Source: Hippopus hippopus (taxonomy: Eukaryota > Mollusca > Bivalvia > Cardiida > Cardiidae). From it: a stretch of DNA of 64,000 nucleotides. The DNA lies in the NCBI GenBank assembly GCA_946811185.2, contig OX328113.1, positions 24,527,521-24,591,520 on the forward strand, read 5' to 3'. This document shows positions 55,201-62,199 of this stretch, piece after piece; the stretch's first letter is position 1; each line of letters begins with the position of its first letter. Under the pieces are notes generated by a model. It saw nothing but the letters and a program-made list of their open reading frames with translations. It did not search any database and was not told where the DNA came from. The translations under genes were made by a program, and so were the position numbers.

Positions 55201-58179
55201 GTATTTATAAGATCAACAAATCAGACAGAATGGTCAATGCATTAGAATCGAATATCGCTCGAAATTTCAATAGGCTTTAAAAGAGGGAAGCGCTTATTCG
55301 GTTCATAGTTGTATATATAACTTAAAAAATATATTTCGATAAAGAAAGCAGTTCCATTATTAATTTTCGTTTTCTATAGAGAATGGTGGCTAGTCTTAGT
55401 ATTACATGACGTATTTTCAACCAATTAAAACCGTGTCCTGAGTATTCTGTTTTATGTCCTAAATATTACCCGTATTAAGTAAATTACTGTATTAAGCAAC
55501 CTACTGCTTTGAGATACCACTGTTTGGATTCTAAGCCCCTACTTAACCCTTTATCACATAGTCCCGACTTTTAAAGACCGTGAAGCGAAGGGCTTTTGAA
55601 AATGGGAAAAGGAGAAAATGCTGGTAACCAGTGTTTTTTTCCCTTTTCCAACAATGTTCTCTAACCAGCATTATATACTTTTTCCACAATGTTTTCTCTC
55701 TTCTCAAAGACAAAAATCATCATTTGGACTATATATATTTTGTCGCCTGCAAATGCTTTCAATTTGATCTAGTCCAAAATTTTGTCATTTAGTACAGGGT
55801 TATTAAATCAGATTAATTAGACTTGAACAGCTGCTGTAAGATACATGTACCGTTTATTTATTCCCTTGTTTGGTTTCTGAATACAGGCTTTAATTTTGAT
55901 GTGATGTGATGTGACTACAAGTATACAATACTAACTTGTTTTCTCCCAGCCATTCTGCCCGAGAAACAAAAATGTGTCGGTTTCCGCGGGAACTGCTCGC
56001 CATACTTGTAATCTCACTTTACCGGTACTTTCCGCTCCGACATCCCAACTTGATATCACTCCGCAACACGGCACCGTGTAAAGACTGTTTGCAAACAGCG
56101 TGGTTGCATCTGAAATGGAGAATATATTTATAAAATTCTATGCCTTTTCATAACGAAGAAACTATTTCAAATTCTAAATACATGTAAAAATAATATGAAT
56201 AAAAACAGTACATCAATTTAATATACATGTAACTACGAATAATGAACTAAGAAACAGGTATACACATAGTGACAGGGGCAGAAGTAGATTTATTTAATAC
56301 TTTTTGGTAGTTTATAGAAATAATGGTGGATTATGGTTTGATATTTCATGGTCACGACCAGTGAAAAATTACCGATTTCATATTGTATAACTCTTCAGTT
56401 GAAGGCGGAAACAGTAGTTCCGGCGCACTAGGTAAACAGCGTGTGCCATTCAACCAGAGGGAAAATATGACGTCATTTACGCTCATTTACAAAACATTTC
56501 TCGCGCTTTACGTAATATTGTAATGCGTTGTTATGTGGAGGGGGTTCGCCACGGGGAATTACCGACATCAGCTGTGCAGGTTTTTGACAAAAGCCCCAAA
56601 TGGGATCAGAAGCATGAAATAAATAGATTTTTTGTTCGGTGAAAGATCGACATTTATTTCATCTTGTAAACATCATCGGTAATATTTTCACGAGTGGCCC
56701 AGCCACTGGTGAAAATATTACCGATGACATTCACTCGATGAAATAAATGTCGATTTTTTACCGAAAAAACAAATACTCTCTATCTGTATAACAAGAGTAT
56801 GGTTTCCTAAATTCAAACTTGATATTACTCGGCAACGCTACACCTTACTTGAAAGGCTGCTTGCAAATCTTTTTTTTTTCCTTTTTTTTCAAACGCCTTA
56901 TGTTGATATGTGGTAGATTGGACAAACCGGTTCATGATGAAGATGCATTATCAAGAAAAAAAGTCCTATAGCATTGTTAAACTTCCTCGAAATACAGGTT
57001 TCACGTCCAAATTACTGTTTAATTGCAGAATGAGATTGAACAAGACCGAAAAAAAAAAACCTTGCCTCAAATGATGGAATTTGTCTTTGGTACGGTAGTA
57101 AGAATTGTGGGAAGAGGAGAAATGCTAGTTTCCAGCATTTTCTTCTCTTCTTACACTGTTTACAACAACCCTTTTTTTAAAACTCAGGATTTTATGGTAA
57201 ATTTTTAATACCTGTGGCTATTTACACAGGTGTCAGGTGTAATTATACTTACTGATGTCACTAGGATCGGCTGACAAGACGCTAATGTCACTGAGATTGC
57301 TTGGACCTGCAAACTCGGTCCCAACACATGGGGCTGAAAGTAATAATAATAAAAGGCTTGCAACACGCAAAAAGGGGCACTCGGACATTTCCGTAAAGCG
57401 TCGTCTCGGATCAGCCTACGCAGTCCGCTTAGGCTAATCCGAGACGGCGCTGTACGACTACATTAGATTTTTTGCTACAGTAGACTTGGGCAAAACAGAA
57501 AATTACATAAAAACGGAAAGTGTCGTTTCGGATTAGCCTGCGCGGACTGCGCAGGCTGATCCGAGACGACACTTTACGCAAATATCCGAATGCCCATTTT
57601 CGCGTGTTGCAGGCCAAATATAGAAATCTTATACCAGACGACAAAATATCAAACTGGTCCAAAGCGAAAGCATTTGCAGACGACAAAATTGAGAAAGGCC
57701 CAAATAAAACTATTTGTCCTTGATAGGGTAGAAAACATTGTGGGAAAAGGCGAAAATGCTGGTTACCAGCATCTTCTCCTTTTCCCACAATGTTTTCATA
57801 AGCTGTCTTTATCAGGGTCGTTGAAAGTCTTTATTGCGTGGAAAAGGGTCGGTCCTCTGATAATAAGAATAAATCACTTTGTTAACCTCAGTGACAGGCG
57901 GCTGCTTACCAGCGTTTTCTCCTTTTCCAACAATAATTCCAAAAGTCTTTTTCCTAAGAGTCACTTTAGAGTGCCCTTGAGCAAGGCACTGCACAGCCTG
58001 AGCACAGTGCCGGCGAAACTCGGGACAGACGTGCACAAGTGAAACTATCTATAGCAGACACACGAATAAAATGCTGATGAAAGCCTAATAAAATACCATC
58101 AGGCCAAAGCAAATAGATGATAAAAACTGGGGTCACCGATTTCACCACCACCACCACCACCACCACCACCACCACCACC

Positions 58180-58211
<32 letters not shown>

Positions 58212-58466
58212 CAACAACAACATTAAGTTCGAAGAAGAAGAAGAAGTAGAAGAGGAAGAAGAAGGAGGAGGAGGTGGAGAAGAAGAAGAAGAAGAAGAAG
58301 AAGAAGAAGAAGAAGAAGAAGAAGAAGGAGGAGGAGGAGGAGGAGGAGGGTGAAGCGTAGGATAAGAGGAGGGGAAGAAGGAACACAAATACTTACTAGC
58401 AACAGTGACTTCAATCCGCAACAGAAAGAACAAAAATCCAAACACACACAAAGCAAAGCTATACAT
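42837..58466 (-). CDS. Cadherin-like single-pass membrane protein, 11 coding exons
   Basis: Spliced model: exons 58466-58397, 57333-57253, 56109-55936, 52071-51993, 50649-50438, 48990-48820, 48347-48214, 46775-46592, 46040-45903, 44727-44632, 43228-42837. Every junction is AG/GT and every phase agrees; the sum is 1731 nt (576 aa). Residues 1-23 form a signal peptide. Residues about 25-205 are a beta-rich region with Cys26, Cys65-Cys66, Cys148 and Cys158 and an LQVWR strand. Residues about 207-305 resemble a cadherin repeat (INSQTGEV, YLITVRVTD). Residues about 308-414 are a second cadherin-like module. Residues about 420-443 are a transmembrane helix followed by a basic stop-transfer stretch and a tail of about 130 residues with a YVEP motif. 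The ectodomain has at least six N-X-S/T sequons. Calcium-binding motifs of classical cadherins are not obvious. An in-frame ATG at 58511 would add 15 residues. A variant poly(A) signal (TATAAA) lies at 42776-42781. Function unknown; adhesion or receptor role is inference. Confidence 0.85.
43520..43690. repeat. Long inverted repeat in intron 10
   Basis: Outer GGATAATCAACTGGTTGTGT / ACACAACCGGTTGATTATCC, mid GAATGGAGT / ACTCCATTC and inner AAACTCGTCC / GGACTCGTTT arms make an almost continuous stem of about 75 bp. Confidence 0.75.
43691..43870. mobile_element. Family B MITE, diverged
   Basis: TTAACCTTTCATCAAACAAT left; GAGAAAATGGTGGTCACTAG core. Confidence 0.5.
43893..44105 (-). mobile_element. 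tRNA-derived SINE (head-to-head pair, left)
   Basis: Minus strand: GTGGCTCAGTGGTTAAG (A box) and CTAGGTTCGAGCCTC (B box), body, GTGGCGTAAATC tail. Confidence 0.8.
44125..44340 (+). mobile_element. tRNA-derived SINE (head-to-head pair, right)
   Basis: GTTGGTCAGTAGTAAAG (A box), B box lost, GGACAAGATAGTTCAGAGGC body, GGGGCTTAGAACACCATTC tail. Confidence 0.7.
44341..44620. other. Intron 10, no recognised feature
   Basis: Nothing beyond a weak family A remnant (AGACTGGTACTTGGCC) and an A/G-rich run at 44560-44590. Confidence 0.4.
44632..44727 (-). CDS. Exon 10: transmembrane helix
   Basis: Acceptor TTTTTTCGACAG and donor GTAGGTAC flank 96 nt, phase 1-1. It encodes TNNRFWIIGFLLAFIL then VFLLLLVFIMLFATR: about 24 uninterrupted hydrophobic residues ending in Thr-Arg. 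Basic residues follow in exon 11, giving the orientation of a type I protein. Confidence 0.9.
45025..45512 (-). mobile_element. Family F element in intron 9
   Basis: Hairpin GATCGAAATTTATTTCAT at the left; TTACCTAGGTAACTAGTGC; AAATTACCGAAAAAATCATG at the right. Confidence 0.65.
45903..46040 (-). CDS. Exon 9: membrane-proximal module, part 2
   Basis: Acceptor TATCATTCAG and donor GTAAGTTA flank 138 nt, phase 1-1. It encodes YGVVMTTSSSDTETDI, NVILTINCFNNQGFSNQ and STLTLSFTPDT. The pattern parallels exon 7 (strand, Cys, turn, LTLxF strand), consistent with the end of a second repeat. An (AAT)n microsatellite abuts the acceptor. Confidence 0.85.
46048..46086. repeat. (AAT)n microsatellite at exon 9 acceptor
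   Basis: TAATAATAATAATAATAACA directly upstream (minus strand) of the TCATTCAG acceptor. Confidence 0.85.
46592..46775 (-). CDS. Exon 8: membrane-proximal module, part 1
   Basis: Acceptor TTTATTTTAAG and donor GTTAGTTG flank 184 nt. It enters in phase 0, leaves in phase 1, and encodes PVTFENLPASTNTLQV, VDVYTIKLSRQ and MDFSIQNISKT. It resembles the start of a degenerate second cadherin-like repeat. The AAG acceptor is the least canonical in the model. Confidence 0.8.
46797..47042. mobile_element. Family C element in intron 7, core damaged
   Basis: GAGTCAGGCTCTGTGAAAGG / CCAGAGCGTGGCTC ends; the palindrome is reduced to GTCGGCCCGC. Confidence 0.6.
47215..47825 (+). mobile_element. Family F element in intron 7, split
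   Basis: TTTATCGAGAAATAACGGTG to AAAAAGGGGGTTAGAAGCAT, then about 210 bp of other sequence (AAATTCGCAAAATCGC words), then GAAAGATCGAAATTTATTTC at 47775. Confidence 0.6.
48214..48347 (-). CDS. Exon 7: second half of the cadherin-like repeat
   Basis: Acceptor ACTTTTTCAG and donor GTTTGTGT flank 134 nt. It enters in phase 1, leaves in phase 0, and encodes EVTTSDALKPSYPSSTYLI then TVRVTDVCTQSNTCILTLTV. The YLITVRVTD strand matches the penultimate cadherin strand consensus (Y-x-L-x-V-x-A-x-D), and two Cys bracket the final hairpin. The donor is weaker than the others. Confidence 0.8.
48580..48785. mobile_element. Family B MITE in intron 6
   Basis: AAATGCTGGTAACCAGCATTT core; TTGTCTGGTGAAGAAA end. 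Confidence 0.55.
48820..48990 (-). CDS. Exon 6: first half of the cadherin-like repeat
   Basis: Acceptor TTCTATTACAG and donor GTAAGAGA flank 171 nt, phase 1-1. It encodes ASCANETKTISDTV, a DLFSTDTVFAIENM segment, and ends SITINSQT. The layout (early strands, a Phe-X-Ile strand, then a TGxI-like turn completed by the next exon) fits an extracellular cadherin domain. It contains sequons at N-E-T and N-I-T. Confidence 0.85.
49205..49455 (-). mobile_element. tRNA-derived SINE in intron 5, with (TTGA) tail
   Basis: Minus strand: GGCTCAGTGGTGAAAG (A box), decayed B box GGCTTCCATC, body CACTTAAGAGGCCC, GCGTAAAACACCGATCAATT tail. Confidence 0.7.
49456..50124. other. Intron 5 sequence, no gene
   Basis: Three TGACGTCA-like words (49633-49660) occur close together; otherwise unremarkable. 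Confidence 0.35.
50125..50345 (+). repeat. Dispersed repeat (see 24.8 kb)
   Basis: GGAGGCACACTTCTTTGC, CTTTCATTTCTCATTTCTC, CCACGTTACGGGTC and TCTCGCGAGACTG; related to 51720-51900 in its first half and 24785-25000 in its second. Confidence 0.45.
50438..50649 (-). CDS. Exon 5: second half of the Cys-containing ectodomain region
   Basis: Acceptor ATGTCTTCAG and donor GTAAGTTC flank 212 nt. It enters in phase 2, leaves in phase 1, and encodes YHFDAVIVRYNTCDPV, SECSQSVYIATDI and NYAIKAYLST. Cys148 and Cys158 could form a small disulfide loop. Together with exons 2-4 it makes a unit of about 180 residues placed before the cadherin-like repeat. Confidence 0.85.
50670..50925. mobile_element. Family C element in intron 4
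   Basis: CGGCACTCTGGCAAAAGGGG / CACAGAGCGTGGCTC ends; half of the core palindrome missing (AAGCCTGCGCAGGCTGACA). Confidence 0.6.
51073..51390. mobile_element. Family C element joined to a dispersed repeat, intron 4
   Basis: GAGTCATGCTCTGTGAAAAG and TTAGCCTGCGCAATCCGCGC core up to about 51225, then GATGTCGTTGTCAATCGATT shared with 28.1 and 40.8 kb. Confidence 0.5.
51490..51715 (-). mobile_element. SINE fragment, intron 4
   Basis: TATTGATTGATTCTTCCG tail, AAGGCCACTAGCTGCTTT and ACTGTCGAAATATTG body blocks; head lost. Confidence 0.45.
51720..51900 (+). repeat. Dispersed repeat copy
   Basis: AGAGGCACATTTTATTGCC, CAGGCTTTTATTTCTC and AAGAGAGACAACTCTATCAG are shared with 50.1 and (complement) 24.8 kb. 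Confidence 0.45.
51993..52071 (-). CDS. Exon 4: ectodomain linker strand
   Basis: Acceptor TTTCTTCAG and donor GTAAGTAG flank 79 nt. It enters in phase 1 and leaves in phase 2, and encodes PTTRIVTRNIPTVAQVQV followed by NTGDFLA. It continues the beta-rich fold of exon 3 into exon 5. Confidence 0.8.
52485..52602 (+). repeat. 59-bp tandem duplication in intron 3
   Basis: GACACTGTTTTTCACCGGTA starts at 52485 and again at 52544, with CGGCTCTTTCAAGCTTTGTC in both. Confidence 0.8.
52960..53458 (+). repeat. Dispersed repeat ending in (ACGG)n
   Basis: Two internal subrepeats (GAGGAGAAG.TTTTTAAAG-like blocks near 53010, 53180, 53310), then a GGACGGACGGAC run at 53385-53405 and GCTCGCCGGCCTTCGGCCAG, a hairpin typical of the end of mollusc dispersed repeats. 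Confidence 0.5.
53459..54579. other. Intron 3 interior, no recognised feature
   Basis: Two short minus-strand frames (53328-53633, 53810-54028) have no domain, splice or repeat support; composition is less AT-rich than the flanks. Confidence 0.4.
54590..54768. mobile_element. Family B MITE, decayed, intron 3
   Basis: GTTAAGCAGCATATTCTCC arm and TTTGGTATAGAGTTAA end. Confidence 0.45.
54769..55543. other. Intron 3, AT-rich, no recognised feature
   Basis: No exon or repeat supported. Confidence 0.4.
55544..55804. mobile_element. Family B MITE with a duplicated right core arm
   Basis: TTAACCCTTTATCACATAGT left; GAGAAAATGCTGGTAACCAG, then two successive AACCAG..TTTTTCCACAATGTT arms; TTTAGTACAGGGTTA right. 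Confidence 0.6.
55936..56109 (-). CDS. Exon 3: Cys-Cys / LQVWR module
   Basis: Acceptor CTCCATTTCAG and donor GTTAGTAT flank 174 nt (58 codons, phase 1-1). It encodes TLFANSLYTVPCCGVISSW, then KVRLQVWRAV and FLFLGQNGW. The alternating hydrophobic pattern indicates beta strands. I have the impression that similar VPCCG...LQVWR sequences occur in other mollusc surface proteins, but I cannot name the family. As a symmetric 1-1 exon it could be shuffled as a unit. Confidence 0.85.
56290..56790 (+). mobile_element. Family F element in intron 2
   Basis: TTATGGTTTGATATTTCATG, ACGGGGAATTACCGACATC, and hairpin GATCGACATTTATTTCATC / GATGAAATAAATGTCGATT. Lies 180 nt upstream of the exon 3 acceptor. Confidence 0.65.
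57050..57210. mobile_element. Family B MITE, decayed, intron 2
   Basis: TGATGGAATTTGTCTTTGG and GAAATGCTAGTTTCCAGCAT core. Confidence 0.45.
57253..57333 (-). CDS. Exon 2: start of mature ectodomain
   Basis: Acceptor TTACTTTCAG and donor GTAAGTAT flank 81 nt, phase 1 at both ends. It encodes PCVGTEFAGPSNLSDI and then VLSADPSDI. It contains Cys26 and a sequon (N36-L-S); the Asn split across the next junction makes a second sequon, N51-A-T. A family D MITE ends about 20 nt upstream of the acceptor. Confidence 0.85.
57352..57617. mobile_element. Family D element, complete, at the end of intron 1
   Basis: GCTTGCAACACGC / GCGTGTTGCAGGC ends; two palindromes (AGCCTACGCAGTCCGCTTAG and AGCCTGCGCGGACTGCGCAG). 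Its edge is about 20 nt from the exon 2 acceptor. Confidence 0.75.
57625..57855. mobile_element. Family B MITE, intron 1
   Basis: TACCAGACGACAAAATATC left; GCGAAAATGCTGGTTACCAG then CATCTTCTCC core; GTGGAAAAGGGTC right. A core remnant follows at 57900-57945. Confidence 0.6.
57955..58100 (+). mobile_element. SINE fragment, intron 1
   Basis: CCCTTGAGCAAGGCACTGCA body and an ACTCGGGAC remnant. Confidence 0.4.
58141..58352 (+). repeat. Compound triplet repeat (CAC)n(AAC)n(GAA)n(GGA)n
   Basis: About 53 nt of CAC, 27 nt of AAC, then about 125 nt of GAA/GAG/GGA purines. All six frames are open in parts; none is coding. Confidence 0.95.
58397..58466 (-). CDS. Exon 1: signal peptide
   Basis: Encodes MYSFALCVFGFLFF and ends ...VTVA, a hydrophobic core followed by small residues typical of a signal peptide. 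It ends at a strong donor, GTAAGTAT, in phase 1. The start at 58466 puts the hydrophobic core next to the N terminus; the upstream in-frame ATG at 58511 cannot be excluded because neither has a strong initiation context. The transcription start and any 5' UTR exon were not located. Confidence 0.75.
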
Positions 58467-58577
58467 AAGTTGGGCGGTAAGTCTGCAGGAAAACTTATTC
58501 AAGAGAGGCATTGGACACGTCCTCGAAACCTTGCGATGATTTCAATAACACTATCTCCTCAGCGCCAAATGTTTACA

Positions 58578-58830
58578 AGTCCTGCTCTGGCAAATGGGGG
58601 TTTAATGCATCTCTGTGATCCATTATACCAACCAAATTATCAGATAATTATGGATCCATGATATCCATTTTGTAGAACAACGGATTATATCATTAGGTAG
58701 ACTGGTTCTTTGACACGCGGAAAATTGACCAACAACAAAAAAAATCTTCGAATCAGGTCAACCTGTACAGTCTGACCTGGGCCGATGTTTTTTAAAGATG
58801 GAATAAATCTCCTTTTCACAGAGCACGCAT
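58578..58830. mobile_element. Family C element just upstream of exon 1
   Basis: CCTGCTCTGGCAAATGGGGG / TCACAGAGCACGC ends; core reduced to GGTCAACCTGTACAG. It lies in the presumed promoter region, about 110 bp from the chosen start codon. Confidence 0.6.
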
Positions 58831-58872
58831 AATAATTATAATGTTGACCTTTTTCGACGGATGAAAACACAA

Positions 58873-59097
58873 TTAACTCGTATCCTAGTGATTAAGTTAA
58901 ATCAGACTTTCAAGCCGATATGAAAAATCCGACTAATGCTATTTCTAATTTATTTTTCAGAAAAAAAAAATGTCTCCTTATCGGACAGTGTAGATCAATG
59001 ATCAGACTGCACGTTCTGTGCAGTCTGATCTTGATCTGCACTGTCCGCAAGAGGTCATTGAGTTGCGCTAAGCAGCCTAAGGGTTAACTGAAACCCA
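58873..59097. mobile_element. Family A MITE with both TTAA sites
   Basis: TTAACTCGTATCCTAG left, GCAGCCTAAGGGTTAA right, AGACTGCACGTTCTGTGCAG core. Confidence 0.7.
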
Positions 59098-59129
59098 AAT
59101 AGGTTTTTATCTGATAGACGCGACTAAAC

Positions 59130-59205
59130 AAGCGGAGGGTAAAGACACGAGATAATACTACACGTTCTGTGCAGTCTGATCTTGACCTATGCCGTTCGCA
59201 AGAGT
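59130..59205. mobile_element. Family A remnant
   Basis: CACGTTCTGTGCAGTCTGAT and GCCGTTCGCAAGAG; left arm decayed. Confidence 0.45.
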
Positions 59206-59838
59206 CCCTGCTTTCGTCTATGACATTGAAAACATTTAATATCTATTACTTACAGCTCTACATGCGTTTGGAAAAAGAGCTGCAACGAGCCATCAGAACC
59301 ATAGCTATACTCTCCCAACCCCACCTTTAAAAAATCTATTTATGCAAGTTATTCGTCGTAAGCGATACACCCGAGTTATTCGAATTCTTCTGTCTATCGA
59401 AAATTCCACTGTTACAACACATTTTACCATGATTTCTCTGGTATATCCCACAGAAGAAGAAGAAGAAGAAGAAGAAGGAAAAAAAACCGAGGAAAACCAA
59501 TGCAGGTGATTCGTCTTTTGCACTTGAATTATTCAAATGCTTCTGTTTATCGAGATTTCAAATTTCACTGTTGTAACATTATTCCATGATTTCTTTGATA
59601 CGATCTAAAAAGCTTTTCGATTTTTTTTTTAATTTTGGAAATAAAGCCCTACTGAAACCCCAATGAAACACCCGATCTTTTGGCAAAACGCAACTTTATA
59701 ACTCCTAGTAGCCTTCAGCATTAGATCTGTTTCTTTGGCTATGCGAACAGACGTCACAACATGCACCTTTTTACAACTGATTGATTTTTCCGGTAATCTT
59801 GAGACAGTTTTATCACTCACTAGCAATTAATCGAGCGA
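59206..59838. other. Direct-repeat region, no gene
   Basis: TTCTTCTGTCTATCGAAAATT / TGCTTCTGTTTATCGAGATTT blocks (59385 and 59540) repeat about 150 bp apart, with (GAA)n at 59452-59478. Nothing coding. Confidence 0.4.
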
Positions 59839-59859
59839 CGGAACGAAGTAAATAAATAG

Positions 59860-60022
59860 AGTTTATTTCATCAGCTTGAGGTTAATATGGGGAAATATTT
59901 GCCGAAAAAGGGAAAGGTATGCGAAAATAACGAGTGCCGTAAGGCACGAGTTATTTTCGCGGACCTTTCCCTTTTGAGGCAAATATTTCCCCATATTAAC
60001 CACAAGCTGATGAAATAAATTA
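59860..60022. repeat. Near-perfect 160-bp palindrome
   Basis: Arms AATATGGGGAAATATTTGCC / GGCAAATATTTCCCCATATT extend outward through TTTATTTCATCAGCTTG / CAAGCTGATGAAATAAA and inward to CGAAAATAACGAGTGCC / GGCACGAGTTATTTTCG. Confidence 0.85.
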
Positions 60023-60379
60023 TATATTATATTTCCTCTGATTTTGTCAACGAATGCCACTTTTAAAACTTAAAAACTTAAAAAACTTAAAAAAGTAGTT
60101 CCAGATTTTCGGCAGGAGGAAAATATTCACTGTGACGGGGAAATAATTCCCCCCAGCTTAAATTACGACATTTCTTTACCCATAGCATTTCTAAAAATAG
60201 ACACATGAAATATAATATAAAAAATCAAAGGTAAAAAAAAATCCAACATCGAACACCTTTTCCTCCAGACCAATTTGGCTTTTCCACCCTCTTAGTCCAA
60301 AGATCATAAAACGTGTATGTTCATGTATTCTTACGCTAAACTAAATAGTTCCTAACCGAAAGCTATGTAATGGGTATTA

Positions 60380-60622
60380 AAAATTAGTTTTCACGCCTTA
60401 AACAGAGACAAAATTTTAGATTTGTCCAAACTGGTTTCATTCGCAGGGGTAAAATTAGATACACCTTAAATAATTGGATTTTTCTATGAAACGGTAGAAA
60501 ACATAGGTGGGAAAAGGAGAAAATGCTGGTTACCAGCATTTTCTCCTTTTCCCAACAATGTTTTCAAAAGCCTTCCTCTCACAGTCGTTAATAATTCGGT
60601 ACTGTTCGTAAAAGAATTAATC
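60380..60622. mobile_element. Family B MITE
   Basis: GGAAAAGGAGAAAATGCTGG/TTACCAGCATTTTCTCC core perfect; ends eroded (CGTAAAAGAATTAATC). Confidence 0.6.
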
Positions 60623-60764
60623 AGAACATTTACATGAGTTCCTACAACATAGGCTTCGTACAGAGTTTGTAAAACAGTTGTCCTATAAATTCTGATATAT
60701 TTCTTTCATCTGTAACGATGTAAATAGTTTTTTAAAGTAACAATAAAGGCCAAATGTAAACAAA

Positions 60765-61108
60765 GAGGTTTTTTAAATGCATTTGAATTTATATCATACC
60801 ATTTAAAAGTATGGAAATTATTGTGAAGATGACAATCTGTTACTGTACGGTCGGTCCAAGTGTTAGTCGCTGACAGAGAAATTAATTTCAGAACTAGGTT
60901 AAAACCTGCCAGGTAGCTGTGTCTTTTGTTTACTTTTTGCCTGATTTTAAGATTCTTCTTTTCTGCCAGCCACTATCATATGGCCCGACCACACGATAAC
61001 AGACTGTCATCTCCACAATATTTTCCATACTTTTAAATGGTACGATTTAAATTTAAATGTATTATGACACCTGCTTTGATATTTTGGCCTTTACTGGGCC
61101 TTTAAGAA
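60765..61108. mobile_element. Family E palindromic element
   Basis: ATTTGAATTTATATCATACC / GGTACGATTTAAATTTAAAT ends; GGTCGGTCCAAGTGTTAGTC inner arm. Confidence 0.7.
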
Positions 61109-61699
61109 AAAATCGATTGCTGTTTTTGGTCCAAATGAATTTGCGTTATACACTATTTTTACGCTTGTTACTCATCAAAAATTTTTGATAGAGTTTAAAG
61201 ATTCCTTTCACTTATTGTAGAAACGTTTTGAAGTTATTTTCCACTAATATCACGGTTAAAATTAAATAAAAATCGAGATTTAAAGATTAACAAGATGAAA
61301 CGATTCGTTGCTCAATAATAATTTATCCAATTGAATGGATTAATCGTATTAACGAAATCATCTAACGTTTAATCCAAAGAAACCGATTTTTTTCTGTCTC
61401 TCTCTTGACCAAGAATCATTTGATTTCACTTAAAGAATATTTCCAAATCGCAATTCCACACATCTTGGGTGATGCGAAAAAAATCTCGAATTAAAAATGA
61501 CTAAATGAAATGCACGGAAATATGCAAAATTGAAATTTAATTGCAAGGTTTTTGAAAGAAACCTTTAAGCATAAGAACCACACCGTATATCACGTGATGC
61601 TCTGACCACGCCCACAACAGATTAAGAAGTTCATAATTATTGAAAAAAATTCAAATCAAACTATTTTGAGTGTATGAAACCCTTGCTCATTTTATTATA
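61109..61699. other. AT-rich, no recognised feature
   Basis: A/T-rich; no exon or repeat recognised. Confidence 0.4.
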
Positions 61700-61890
61700 A
61701 AATTCTAACTTTTTACCAACTAACCCCGATTTTTAATGACCCTACATATTTTGAAAACATTGTGGGGAAAGGAGAAAATGCTAGTTATTGATATTTTCTC
61801 CTTTTCCAACAATGCTTTCAATACAGTCAAAGACAAATCCGTTGATTTGAACCATATTTAAGTTATCTTTTTAAAATTTGTGTTTTAATT
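61700..61890. mobile_element. Family B MITE, diverged
   Basis: TTTTACCAACTAACCCCG left; GGAGAAAATGCTAGTTATTG core. Confidence 0.5.
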
Positions 61891-61904
61891 AAGAAAAGTC
61901 TGAA

Positions 61905-62197
61905 ATCGTTTAAACTTTAGCTAAACAATCCCGCTTTTTTACGACTCTGACGAAGAAAGCCTTTCGAAAACATCGTGGGAAAAGGAGAAAATGCTGACAA
62001 CTCTGATGAAGAAAGCCTTTTGAAAACATCGCGGGAAAAGGAGAAAGTGCTGATCTAACCAGCATTTTCTCCTCTTCCCTCAATATTTTCGGCGCTCTCA
62101 ATGACAAATTCGAAATCCGGGAAAACATTTCATTTGTAGCCATCAAACACTTTCAAGATGAACAAGTCTAAACTTTTGTGGCCTGGTAAAGGGTTAA
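61905..62197. mobile_element. Family B MITE with an internal duplication
   Basis: TAGCTAAACAATCCCGC left; GAAAGCCTTT.GAAAACATCG.GGGAAAAGGAGAAA block present twice (61956 and 62008); GGTAAAGGGTTAA right. Confidence 0.65.
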
Positions 62198-62199
62198 GG

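Noticed and set aside
57966..58511. 181-codon minus-strand frame
   Set aside because: Only its first part is exon 1; beyond the GTAAGTAT donor it runs into triplet repeats (poly-Ser/Pro).
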